Below, piece after piece: positions 1-7,770 of a stretch of 64,000 nucleotides of DNA. Each line of letters starts with the position of its first letter. Positions within the stretch are counted from its first letter, which is position 1. The notes under the pieces were generated by a model, which saw only the letters and a program-made list of their open reading frames with translations, was not told the DNA's origin and ran no database searches. Origin of the DNA: an uncultured Bacteroidia bacterium (GTDB lineage: Bacteria > Bacteroidota > Bacteroidia > Bacteroidales > UBA932). Location: the NCBI GenBank assembly GCA_902789395.1, contig CADANY010000011.1, positions 87,730 through 151,729 of the forward strand, read 5' to 3'. A program made the position numbers and the translations under genes.

Positions 1-2
1 GA

Positions 3-629
3 GCAGCTTCCAAGACCGAAGATTTCTTCGCGAAAAACAAAAAACTGATCTATGGCGTATTCATCGCAGTCCTCGCGATCGCCGCGATCGTCATGGCGTA
101 TTCCCGTTTCTATCTCCAGCCGAAGAAGGCTGAGGCTGCTGCGCAGCTCTACCCTGCCGAGAATGCATTCATGCAGGGCAATTATGAGCTCGCCCTCAAG
201 GGGGACGACAACAATATGGGCCTGGAGGATGTGATCTCCCAGTATGGAAAGAAAGCCGGCGCCGCCGTCTATCTCTATGCAGGCCTGAGCGAACTGAATC
301 TCGGCAACAACGAGAATGCAATCAACTATCTGAAGAAATACAACGGAAAGGACAAGATCCTGCTCGCCCGTGCCCAGAGCGGAATCGGCGATGCGTACGT
401 CAACCTCGAAGACTACAAGAACGGCCTCTCCTGGTTCGAGAAAGCAGCCGCCACTTCCGACAATCTTTTCTCCGCCGGTTATCTCCTGAAGGCCGCCGCC
501 GTCGCTGAGCAGCTCGGCGATACCGCCAAAGCCCTCGGTTTCTACAAAACGATCAAGGACAAGTATCCCGCCGCTCCCGAAGCGATGGATATCGACAAGT
601 ATATCTCCCGCATCGAGTTCACCAAATAG
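3..629 (+). CDS. TPR-repeat membrane-anchored protein, 5' end cut by the window
   Basis: The frame is open from the first bases, so the true start lies upstream and the product is partial (208 residues visible). The visible N-terminus is a short charged stretch (Ala-Ala-Ser-Lys-Thr-Glu-Asp-Phe-Phe) followed by one strong transmembrane helix (about visible residues 17-36). A long alpha-helical soluble part with tetratricopeptide-like helix pairs follows (alternating small and aromatic residues, for example the stretch ending in GLSWFEKAAA). This layout matches the YfgM-like TPR proteins of Bacteroidota, thought to act as periplasmic scaffolds or chaperones at the inner membrane; that role is inferred from family resemblance only. 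It ends 9 bases before yebC, so the two may be co-transcribed. Confidence 0.75.
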   Translation, partial: AASKTEDFFAKNKKLIYGVFIAVLAIAAIVMAYSRFYLQPKKAEAAAQLYPAENAFMQGNYELALKGDDNNMGLEDVISQYGKKAGAAVYLYAGLSELNLGNNENAINYLKKYNGKDKILLARAQSGIGDAYVNLEDYKNGLSWFEKAAATSDNLFSAGYLLKAAAVAEQLGDTAKALGFYKTIKDKYPAAPEAMDIDKYISRIEFTK

Positions 630-638
630 CACCGCCAT

Positions 639-1394
639 ATGGGAAGAGCATTTGAATTCCGCAAGGAAAGGAAAATGAAAAGATGGGGCCACATGGCCCG
701 CGTCTTTACCAAATTGGGGAAGGAAATCACGATTGCCGTCAAGCAGGGCGGCCCTGATGTCGTCGGGAACCCGCGTCTGAGGGCCCTCATCGCCGAGGCA
801 CGCAGCGAATCGATGCCGAAAGAGAACATCGAGCGCGCCATCAAGAAGGCGACCGAAATGAAAACCGGCGATTTCAAGGAGATCGTCTACGAAGGATACG
901 GCCCGTTCGGCATCGCCTACCTCGTCGAGGCCGCTACCGATAATAATACCCGTACCGTGGCCAACGTCCGCAGCTACTTTACCAAGTGCGGCGGCTCCCT
1001 CGGAACGAGCGGTTCGACCGCCTTCATGTTCGACCACAAGTGCGTTTTCCGTATCAAGGAAGATCCCGCGAAGCCGATTGACGTCGACGAACTGGAGCTC
1101 GAACTGATCGATTTCGGAGCAGAGGAAGTTTTCAAGCAGGAAGTCGAGGATGAGGATGAGAACGTAACGGTAGAGATCAACATCTATGGCGACTATTCCG
1201 CTTACGGACAGATCCAGAAATACATTGAAGAGAACGGTTACGACCTGATCTCCGGTGGTTTCGAGCGTATCCCGAACGTTGATCTCAAGGAGGTTACGCC
1301 CGAGCAGCGCGCGACGCTTGAAAAACTGACCAGCCTGCTCGAGGACGACGAAGACGTTACCAACGTCTACTCGACGATCAAGCCCGAAGAATAA
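639..1394 (+). CDS. yebC: YebC/PmpR family protein
   Basis: A 251-residue protein with the classic YebC N-terminus (MGRAFEFRKERKMKRWGHMA) and the conserved MPKENIERAIKKA helix near residue 50, full family length. YebC-family proteins were described as DNA-binding transcriptional regulators; more recently some members were shown to act at the ribosome, helping translation of difficult proline stretches. Which applies here cannot be told from sequence. The acidic C-terminal half (EVEDEDENVT, LEDDEDVT) is typical. It is followed 38 bases later by a strong hairpin terminator, so this unit ends here. Confidence 0.95.
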   Translation: MGRAFEFRKERKMKRWGHMARVFTKLGKEITIAVKQGGPDVVGNPRLRALIAEARSESMPKENIERAIKKATEMKTGDFKEIVYEGYGPFGIAYLVEAATDNNTRTVANVRSYFTKCGGSLGTSGSTAFMFDHKCVFRIKEDPAKPIDVDELELELIDFGAEEVFKQEVEDEDENVTVEINIYGDYSAYGQIQKYIEENGYDLISGGFERIPNVDLKEVTPEQRATLEKLTSLLEDDEDVTNVYSTIKPEE

Positions 1395-1432
1395 TTCCCG
1401 ATGCCGGCTGTCAGCCGGTCCGGATACAGGCG

Positions 1433-1467
1433 ATTGGCCCGGGGATGAACCTCGGGCCGATTTTTTG
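1433..1467 (+). terminator. Rho-independent terminator after yebC
   Basis: A 9-bp GC-rich stem (1436-1444 with 1450-1458, one G-U pair), loop ATGAA, extended by three weaker pairs, followed directly by a run of six T at 1461-1466. This is a textbook intrinsic terminator for the yebC transcript. Its T run also supplies a TTTG at 1464-1467 that could serve as the -33 box of the next gene. Confidence 0.9.
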
Positions 1468-1495
1468 TGTCTTTCGTTATTATTCCGTATTTTAG
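1464..1495 (+). promoter_or_regulatory. Candidate Bacteroidota promoter for the SGNH hydrolase gene
   Basis: TTTG at 1464-1467, 20 bases, then TATTTTAG at 1488-1495, one mismatch from TAnnTTTG. The -7 box ends 16 bases before the chosen start codon at 1512. The -33 box lies inside the T run of the yebC terminator. Confidence 0.4.
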
Positions 1496-1511
1496 TGGAA
1501 ATTTTCAAAAG

Positions 1512-2603
1512 ATGAAACCATTTCGCTTTTTCGCCGTCTTCTTGGCGCTCCTGGCGCAGTTGAGCGCCTCTGCACAGACCCCTTCAATCTATTACACAGA
1601 GGCCAAAGACCTTACTCTTGTCGGCAAGCTTTTCCCCGATACGCCGAATCCGTATCATCGCATGGACACAGTGAAATACAAAGGCCTCGAACACGGAGAT
1701 TATATCAACAGCATCCAATCTTCCGGCCTTGCCGTCGCCTTCAGGACCGATTCGAAAATCATCCGGATCCAGACCGAGTACGGTTTCCGCAGATCCGGCA
1801 TGATTTCTCCGAACATCGCCATCCATGGATATGACCTCTATATCAAAAAAGACGGGAAATGGCTCTGGGCATCCAGCGGCCTTCCCAAAGAGGACGCCTC
1901 CGACAAACCCTTCACCCTGATCCAGGACATGGACGGAAGCATGCACGAATGCCTCCTTTATCTTCCTTTATACAGCGAGGAACGCTCGGTCAAAATCGGC
2001 ATAACCAAAGGAAACGTAATCGAGCCGCTTGAGAACCCGTTCCGGCACAGGGTCGGCATTTTCGGATCCAGTTTCACCCACGGCGGGGGCGCTGCCCGTC
2101 CCGGGATGACCTATCCTGCCATCTTCTGCCGGGATACCGGCATCCAGCTGCTGAGCCTCGGCGTCAGCGGAAGGTCCAAACTCCAGCCCGGTTTTGCCCG
2201 TGCCCTTGCCGACGCAGACGTGGACGCCTATGTGTTCGACGCCTTCTCCAACCCCTCCAGCGATATGATCAAGGAGCGTCTCTTCCCTTTTATCGAGACG
2301 ATCCAGGCCAAGCATCCGGACATTCCGCTGATCTTTATGAGAACCATCTACCGCGAGGGCGGAAATTTCAACCTGCGCAAGCGCAAGGCCGAGTCCGACC
2401 GCAGGGCCGTGGCCGATTCCCTGATGGCCATCGCCTGCAAGAAATACAAGAACGTCTATTATATCACCAGCACAGACGCAGCCTCCAAGGAGCATGACAC
2501 TTCCGTAGACGGCACCCATCCGTGCAGCTACGGCTATTTCTACTGGGCCCGTTCCATCGAGAAGCCCATTCTCCGAATCCTGCGCAAATATGACATCAGA
2601 TAA
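1512..2603 (+). CDS. Secreted SGNH/GDSL-type hydrolase (esterase-like)
   Basis: The start at 1512 gives a clear signal peptide (MKPFRFFAVFLALLAQLSASAQ) and 363 residues; an upstream in-frame start at 1467 would bury it behind an unlikely extension inside the terminator and promoter region. The middle holds the SGNH block I motif GSSFTHG with the probable nucleophile Ser187, and the C-terminal end holds the DGTHP block with Asp333 and His336. The N-terminal ~170 residues look like the beta-sandwich domain that precedes SGNH domains in several Bacteroidota proteins. The likely role is de-esterification (deacetylation or similar) of a glycan in the periplasm or at the surface; the substrate is unknown. 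The next gene starts 1 base after the stop, so the two form an operon. Confidence 0.82.
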   Translation: MKPFRFFAVFLALLAQLSASAQTPSIYYTEAKDLTLVGKLFPDTPNPYHRMDTVKYKGLEHGDYINSIQSSGLAVAFRTDSKIIRIQTEYGFRRSGMISPNIAIHGYDLYIKKDGKWLWASSGLPKEDASDKPFTLIQDMDGSMHECLLYLPLYSEERSVKIGITKGNVIEPLENPFRHRVGIFGSSFTHGGGAARPGMTYPAIFCRDTGIQLLSLGVSGRSKLQPGFARALADADVDAYVFDAFSNPSSDMIKERLFPFIETIQAKHPDIPLIFMRTIYREGGNFNLRKRKAESDRRAVADSLMAIACKKYKNVYYITSTDAASKEHDTSVDGTHPCSYGYFYWARSIEKPILRILRKYDIR

Positions 2604-2604
2604 C

Positions 2605-3615
2605 ATGAAAAAAATCTCTATCCTGCTTACGCTCTGCATGGGACTATGTTCCTGCGGAGCGTCCGTTTCTACTTCAGATTCGGAAGATTTTCCGGTAAAG
2701 ATCCTTACCTATAACATTGAAGGTCCTTCCGCCCCGAAAGCGGGCAGCATCGGTTACTGGCCCAACCGGAAAGAACAGGTCATCCGTCTGATCGACAAGG
2801 GCGGATTCGATCTTATCGGGACCCAGGAAACCAGCCGCGAAATGCTGAACGATATCGTAAAAGCCTTGCCGAAATACAAGTGGATCGGGTCATACCGGTC
2901 GAGCTCCTCCTCGGTCAATGCCATCCTCTATCAGCCGGAAAGATTTGAGCTTCAGGAAAGTGGACATTTCTATTATTCCCCGACTCCGGATATTGACTAC
3001 ACTTACGATCCTGAAGATCCCCAGAAGAAGGACCTGAATTGCATCTGGGCCCGATTCCGGGACAAGAAATCGGGAATCGTTTTCTATCATTTCAATACCC
3101 ATCTCCATGCGTACTATACGGAGCCTTTACGTGACACGCTCCGCTGCCGGGACGCCCGCTTGCTCAAGCAGCGGATCGCCTCGATTGCCGGAAAGAATTT
3201 CACCGTCTGCACCGGAGATTTCAACTGCTCGGAAGCTTTCTACAGCAATAAAACGGGGGAACTCGTCCATGAGGCACACCCGGGATATGTGGAACTGACC
3301 AAGGGCGGTGTCCTCGTCGACACGAGGGGGCTTGCTGCGATAAAGATCAATGAGAAGGAGGGGTCGCTGCCGGGATGGCTTGTCACGGGGACGACTTCCC
3401 ACGACCGCAAGTACGATCATATCTTTGTCAGTTCCCTCGCTTCCGGAAAGTACGGCGTAACCCGATATGAAGTCATTACCGAGAGTGCGGAAATGACGCA
3501 CCATGGAACGACCACAACGGTCACACCACTGAAGGACGTCAAGAACGGCGATAAGTTCACGGCGAACTTCTCCGATCACCGTCCGATTACCGCCACGGTC
3601 ATCTTCCGGCCGTGA
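2605..3615 (+). CDS. Lipoprotein of the endonuclease/exonuclease/phosphatase superfamily
   Basis: The start at 2605 gives a short lipoprotein signal ([18 protein letters not shown], lipid Cys likely residue 17); the in-frame ATG at 2590 is inside the upstream gene and would spoil it. The 336-residue protein shows the superfamily motifs in order: LTYNIEG near the N-terminus, LIGTQETS (metal-binding Glu), FNTHLHA, TGDFNC (Asp/Asn pair), and the terminal [10 protein letters not shown] with the catalytic His. These enzymes cleave phosphodiesters, phosphomonoesters or phospholipid head groups. Export to the envelope suggests nutrient scavenging rather than DNA repair, but the substrate is not shown. 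Confidence 0.85.
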   Translation: MKKISILLTLCMGLCSCGASVSTSDSEDFPVKILTYNIEGPSAPKAGSIGYWPNRKEQVIRLIDKGGFDLIGTQETSREMLNDIVKALPKYKWIGSYRSSSSSVNAILYQPERFELQESGHFYYSPTPDIDYTYDPEDPQKKDLNCIWARFRDKKSGIVFYHFNTHLHAYYTEPLRDTLRCRDARLLKQRIASIAGKNFTVCTGDFNCSEAFYSNKTGELVHEAHPGYVELTKGGVLVDTRGLAAIKINEKEGSLPGWLVTGTTSHDRKYDHIFVSSLASGKYGVTRYEVITESAEMTHHGTTTTVTPLKDVKNGDKFTANFSDHRPITATVIFRP

Positions 3616-3639
3616 GTCCGATCCGGCGGGGAATTTCAA

Positions 3640-3670
3640 TTGCAAATCCCCTGCAGAATCATTATATTTG
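3640..3670 (+). promoter_or_regulatory. Promoter of the methylmalonyl-CoA decarboxylase operon
   Basis: TTG at 3640-3642, 20 bases, then TATATTTG at 3663-3670, a perfect TAnnTTTG. The -7 box ends 19 bases before the start codon at 3690, which supports that start over the longer frame opening at 3612. Confidence 0.65.
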
Positions 3671-3689
3671 CAGGATTAAACAAGATGAT

Positions 3690-5246
3690 ATGAGCATTCA
3701 GACTGAAAACATCCAGAAACTGGTCGAGCGCCGGGCGAAAGCGCGCCTCGGCGGCGGACAGAAACGCATCGACGCCCAGCATGCTAAAGGCAAGATGACT
3801 GCACGCGAACGCCTCGCCCTGCTGCTCGACGAAGGCAGTTTCGAGGAATATGATATGTTTGTCCAGCACCGGTGCACGAACTTCGGGATGGACAAGGACC
3901 ATCCCGACGGAGACGGAGTCGTAACCGGTTGCGGAACGATTGACGGCCGGCTCGTCTACGTCTTTGCCCAGGATTTCACCGTCAGCGGCGGCTCCCTGTC
4001 GAAGACGATGTCCGAGAAGATCTGCAAGATCATGGACATGGCCGTCCGTGCCGGCGCTCCCGTGATCGGACTGAATGATTCCGGTGGCGCACGGATCCAG
4101 GAAGGCATCGATTCCCTGGCCGGATTCGGCGAGATTTTCGAACGGAATATCCTTGCTTCCGGCGTTGTGCCCCAGATCAGCGGCATTTTCGGTCCCTGTG
4201 CAGGCGGTGCGGTTTATTCCCCCGCCCTGACCGACTTCACCCTCATGGTCAAGAATACCTCCTACATGTTCCTGACCGGACCTTCCGTCGTCAAGAGCGT
4301 TACGGGTGAGGAAGTCAACCAGGAGCAGCTCGGCGGAGCCTCCGTCCATGCTTCCAAGAGCGGCGTCGCCCATTTCGCAGCCGACTCCGAAGAGGAAGGT
4401 ATCGCTACGATCAAGACACTCCTGTCCTATCTCCCGCAGAACAACATGGAAGAAGCGCCCAGAAAGGAGACCGCCGATCCGGTCGGAAGAACGGATGACC
4501 GCCTGAACGATATCATCCCGGACAACCCGAACAAGGCCTACGATATGTACTATGTCATCGGGAGCATCGTCGACGACGGGACTTTCTTCGAGGTCCATAA
4601 AGAATTCGCAAAGAACATCATCGTCGGCTTCGCCCACATGAACGGACGCAGCGTCGGCATCGTTGCGAACCAGCCCAAGGTCCTCGCCGGCGTGCTCGAT
4701 ATCAATGCCTCCCGCAAGGCTGCGCGTTTCGTCCGTTTCTGCGATGCCTTCAATATTCCGCTCGTCACGCTTGTCGACGTGCCGGGATTCCTCTGCGGGA
4801 CCCAGCAAGAGTACGGAGCGATCATCACCAACGGAGCCAAACTCCTCTACGCCTACGGCGAGGCGACGGTTCCGAAAGTCACCGTGTCCCTCCGGAAGTC
4901 TTACGGCGGGGCCCATATCGTCATGAGCTGCAAGCAGCTCCGGGGCGATATCAACTACGCCTGGCCCTCCGCCAACATCGCCGTCATGGGCGCGGACGGA
5001 GCCGTCAACGTGCTCTATGCCAAGGAGATGAAGGCCGATCCCGAGAATGCGTCCAAGATCTTCGAAGAGAAGAAGAAAGAATACGACGAACTCTTCTCGA
5101 ATCCCTACCAGGCAGCCCAGAAGGGCTACATCGACGACGTCATCGAGCCACGCAACACCCGGTTCCGCGTTATCCGGGCCCTAGAGCAGCTCGCTGGCAA
5201 ACGGCAGGAAGTTCCCGCCAAGAAACATGACAACCTTCCGCTGTAG
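3690..5246 (+). CDS. mmdA: Carboxyltransferase subunit of Na+-pumping methylmalonyl-CoA decarboxylase
   Basis: This 518-residue acyl-CoA carboxyltransferase starts [18 protein letters not shown], with the crotonase-like oxyanion segments SGGARIQEG and [14 protein letters not shown] in the N-terminal half and the biotin-side [13 protein letters not shown] region in the C-terminal half. It transfers the carboxyl of (S)-methylmalonyl-CoA to biotin on the carrier protein encoded downstream. The same fold serves propionyl-CoA carboxylase, but here the neighbours are an OadG-like chain, a free biotin carrier and the OadB membrane pump, with no biotin carboxylase, so the decarboxylating Na+-export reaction of the succinate-to-propionate pathway is the better reading. 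Confidence 0.92.
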   Translation: MSIQTENIQKLVERRAKARLGGGQKRIDAQHAKGKMTARERLALLLDEGSFEEYDMFVQHRCTNFGMDKDHPDGDGVVTGCGTIDGRLVYVFAQDFTVSGGSLSKTMSEKICKIMDMAVRAGAPVIGLNDSGGARIQEGIDSLAGFGEIFERNILASGVVPQISGIFGPCAGGAVYSPALTDFTLMVKNTSYMFLTGPSVVKSVTGEEVNQEQLGGASVHASKSGVAHFAADSEEEGIATIKTLLSYLPQNNMEEAPRKETADPVGRTDDRLNDIIPDNPNKAYDMYYVIGSIVDDGTFFEVHKEFAKNIIVGFAHMNGRSVGIVANQPKVLAGVLDINASRKAARFVRFCDAFNIPLVTLVDVPGFLCGTQQEYGAIITNGAKLLYAYGEATVPKVTVSLRKSYGGAHIVMSCKQLRGDINYAWPSANIAVMGADGAVNVLYAKEMKADPENASKIFEEKKKEYDELFSNPYQAAQKGYIDDVIEPRNTRFRVIRALEQLAGKRQEVPAKKHDNLPL

Positions 5247-5249
5247 ACT

Positions 5250-6179
5250 ATGGAACGAAGACTGATTCTCACGCTGCTGCTCCTGACCTCCTTCGTGCTT
5301 GGCGCACGTTCCCAGAACGTGTCCGACCTCATTATTTCAGAGGTTCTCGCCACGCCGGACAGCACGGGATTCCAGGATGATTTCGGACGTAGGAGCGGCT
5401 GGATTGAACTCTATAATACCTCGACCGGAACGGTCAGCTTCGGCGGCTGCTACCTGACGGATGACCTCAGCGATCTCAAAAAAAGCCTGATCCCGAAGAA
5501 TGATCTCCGCACCAAACTCGGACCTCGCCAGGTTACCGTTCTCTTCGCCAGCGGCGAAGGAAATGACGGAACATTCTATGCCGGATTCACGCTTTCTCCC
5601 GGGAAAACCGTCTATCTGATCAGTAACGACGGGAAGACCGTCGTCGACAGCCTTCCGATTCCGAAAGACCTCGCCCCGGGCGAATCGGTCAGCAAGCATG
5701 CAAGCGATGCGAAGATGCTCCGCTGGACCAGCGACGGGAAAGGCGGAGAGCCGAGCCCGATGGTCCGGAACGGAGACCAGAATGCCGAGACCAACGCACA
5801 GATAATGGCCCGTAAGGATCCCCACGGATGGATCCTCACCCTGGTATCGGTCAGTGTCGTTTTCTCTGCCCTTGCGATCCTTTGGTTCCTCTTCCGGATT
5901 TTCTTCGAACTTCCCGCCAAACGGGCGGCCGCTCCGAAGAAAGCCAAACCGGCGAAGACCTCAGGACAAGGAATTCCCGACGCCGAGACGGCCGCCGCAA
6001 TCGCCCTCGCTCTCGACATGGAAAACGGCGGGGACACCTATGCCGCCATCGCCCTTGCGATGGACCTTTACTTCAACGATACGGTCCATGACACGGAACC
6101 CTATATCCTGACGATGCGGCCGTCGGGACCGTCGCAGTGGAACGATAAGAAGCTGAACTTCAGAAAATTACCCAGATAA
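5250..6179 (+). CDS. OadG-like gamma subunit with N-terminal lamin-tail-like domain
   Basis: A 309-residue protein with three parts. Residues 1-22 are a signal peptide (MERRLILTLLLLTSFVLGARSQ). About 25-165 are a beta-rich domain with the look of a lamin-tail domain (ISEVLATP, SGWIELYN, GGCYLTDDLSDLKK, LSPGKTVYLIS). One transmembrane helix lies around 195-217, followed by an Ala/Lys-rich linker and a short C-terminal segment with AAAIALALDM and AAIALAMDLYF repeats. The TM plus basic linker is the OadG arrangement, which anchors the carboxyltransferase to the membrane beta subunit. The gene starts 3 bases after mmdA. The lamin-tail part would face the periplasm; its role is unknown. Confidence 0.8.
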   Translation: MERRLILTLLLLTSFVLGARSQNVSDLIISEVLATPDSTGFQDDFGRRSGWIELYNTSTGTVSFGGCYLTDDLSDLKKSLIPKNDLRTKLGPRQVTVLFASGEGNDGTFYAGFTLSPGKTVYLISNDGKTVVDSLPIPKDLAPGESVSKHASDAKMLRWTSDGKGGEPSPMVRNGDQNAETNAQIMARKDPHGWILTLVSVSVVFSALAILWFLFRIFFELPAKRAAAPKKAKPAKTSGQGIPDAETAAAIALALDMENGGDTYAAIALAMDLYFNDTVHDTEPYILTMRPSGPSQWNDKKLNFRKLPR

Positions 6180-6194
6180 TAACAAAGTCAAGAT

Positions 6195-6623
6195 ATGAAA
6201 GAATACAAATTCAAGATCGGTGGAAAGCAGTACGATGTCACCGTCAGTCCGAAAGAAGGAAACCTGTATGACGTTACCGTGAACGGTGCTACCTACGAAG
6301 TCGAAGCGGAGAACGCACCCGCCGCTGCCGCACCGGTCCAGGCCACACCCGTCCAGCAGACCGCCGCACCCGCACCGGCAGCCGCTCCCAAGGCAGCTCC
6401 GGCCGGAGCAGGAGAGAAAGTCAACTCTCCCCTCCCGGGTGTTATCATCGAAGTTTCCGTCAAGGAAGGACAAGCCGTCAAGGCCGGTCAGAAAGTGGCC
6501 GTTCTCGAAGCCATGAAGATGGAGAACGAAATCGCCGCACCCAAAGACGGAACCATTACGGCTATCCACGTCAACAAGGGAGATTCCGTCCTGGAAGGGG
6601 CCCCCGTCGTAACGATCGCGTAG
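6195..6623 (+). CDS. mmdC: Biotin carboxyl carrier subunit
   Basis: A 142-residue biotinyl protein. The C-terminal ~70 residues form the lipoyl/biotinyl domain with the biotinylation motif EAMKMEN; Lys108 is the attachment site. A Pro/Ala-rich flexible linker (about residues 44-70) separates it from a small N-terminal domain, as in other decarboxylase gamma/delta carriers. It shuttles CO2 from the carboxyltransferase to the membrane beta subunit. It lies 15 bases after the OadG-like gene and 1 base before the pump gene. Confidence 0.93.
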   Translation: MKEYKFKIGGKQYDVTVSPKEGNLYDVTVNGATYEVEAENAPAAAAPVQATPVQQTAAPAPAAAPKAAPAGAGEKVNSPLPGVIIEVSVKEGQAVKAGQKVAVLEAMKMENEIAAPKDGTITAIHVNKGDSVLEGAPVVTIA

Positions 6624-6624
6624 T

Positions 6625-7767
6625 ATGGAACAAATCATCAATAGCCTCGTCCAGTTCTGGCAGTATACCGGCTTCGCGAACTGTACGTGGCAGAACCTGG
6701 CGATGATCCTGATCGGCATCGGATTCATCACCGTGGCTATTCTCAAGGAGTGGGAACCGCTCCTGCTGGTTCCGATCGGATTCGGCATGATCGTGGGGAA
6801 TATTCCGATGTTTCCGGGACTGAATATCGGCATCTACGAAGACGGATCCGTCTTGAATATCCTCTATCAGGGCGTCAAGCAGGGATGGTATCCGCCACTG
6901 ATTTTCCTCGGCATCGGGGCCATGACGGATTTCTCCGCCCTGATTTCCCAGCCCCGGCTGATCCTGATCGGTGCAGCCGCTCAGATGGGTATTTTCGGAG
7001 CTTACCTGCTGGCTCTCGCTTTCGGGTTTGCACCCAATGAGGCCGGCGCGATCGGCATTATCGGCGGAGCAGACGGTCCTACCGCTATTTTCCTTTCTTC
7101 GAAACTGGCTCCGGACCTGATGGGCGCAATCGCCGTATCGGCCTATTCCTATATGGCTCTCGTCCCGGTTATCCAGCGTCCGATCATGCTCCTGCTGACG
7201 ACCAAGAAAGAGCGGCTGATCCGCATGCCGGCCCCCCGGGCTGTCAGCCAGCGGGAAAAGATCATTTTCCCGATTATCGGCTTCCTGACGACGGCCTTTA
7301 TCGTTCCGTCCGGTCTTCCGCTGCTGGGAATGCTGTTTTTCGGTAACCTCCTGAAAGAAAGCGGCGTAACCCGTCGTCTCGCAGAAACGGCCCGCGGACC
7401 GCTCGTCGATGTCGTCACGACCCTGATCGGCCTGACCGTCGGCGCGTCGACCCAGGCGGATAAGTTCCTTTCCGCCAAATCCCTGCTGATCTTCGGACTC
7501 GGCCTGCTGTCCTTTGTCATCGCGACGACCAGCGGCGTCCTTTTTGTCAAACTGTTCAACCTCTTCCTGAAAGAGGGCAGAAAGATCAATCCGCTGATCG
7601 GCAATGCCGGCGTATCGGCCGTTCCGGACAGCGCCCGCGTATCCGAAGTTGTCGGACGGGAATTCGACTCGACGAACCATCTGCTGATGCACGCGATGGG
7701 TCCGAACGTTGCCGGAGTCATCGGCTCCGCCGTCGCCGCCGGTATCCTCCTGAGTTTCCTCGGATAG
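6625..7767 (+). CDS. mmdB: Na+-translocating decarboxylase beta subunit (membrane pump)
   Basis: This 380-residue, highly hydrophobic OadB-family protein has conserved stretches such as GMIVGNIP, FLGIGAMTDFSALI, the GGADGPTAIF motif, and a C-terminal half ending HAMGPNVAGVIGSAVAAG. It decarboxylates carboxybiotin and exports Na+ across the inner membrane, turning methylmalonyl-CoA decarboxylation into a sodium motive force. It is the last gene of the operon. Its terminator lies past the stop, inside the 3' end of the convergent GH92 gene. Confidence 0.93.
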   Translation: MEQIINSLVQFWQYTGFANCTWQNLAMILIGIGFITVAILKEWEPLLLVPIGFGMIVGNIPMFPGLNIGIYEDGSVLNILYQGVKQGWYPPLIFLGIGAMTDFSALISQPRLILIGAAAQMGIFGAYLLALAFGFAPNEAGAIGIIGGADGPTAIFLSSKLAPDLMGAIAVSAYSYMALVPVIQRPIMLLLTTKKERLIRMPAPRAVSQREKIIFPIIGFLTTAFIVPSGLPLLGMLFFGNLLKESGVTRRLAETARGPLVDVVTTLIGLTVGASTQADKFLSAKSLLIFGLGLLSFVIATTSGVLFVKLFNLFLKEGRKINPLIGNAGVSAVPDSARVSEVVGREFDSTNHLLMHAMGPNVAGVIGSAVAAGILLSFLG

Positions 7768-7770
7768 GCC

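Noticed and set aside
3636..4916. A 426-residue minus-strand frame opposite mmdA
   Set aside because: Antisense shadow of a clear carboxyltransferase gene, with no promoter or recognisable domain.
3690..5246. Reading the carboxyltransferase as propionyl-CoA carboxylase
   Set aside because: No biotin carboxylase gene is nearby, and the OadG/OadB-type genes downstream define a decarboxylase pump.
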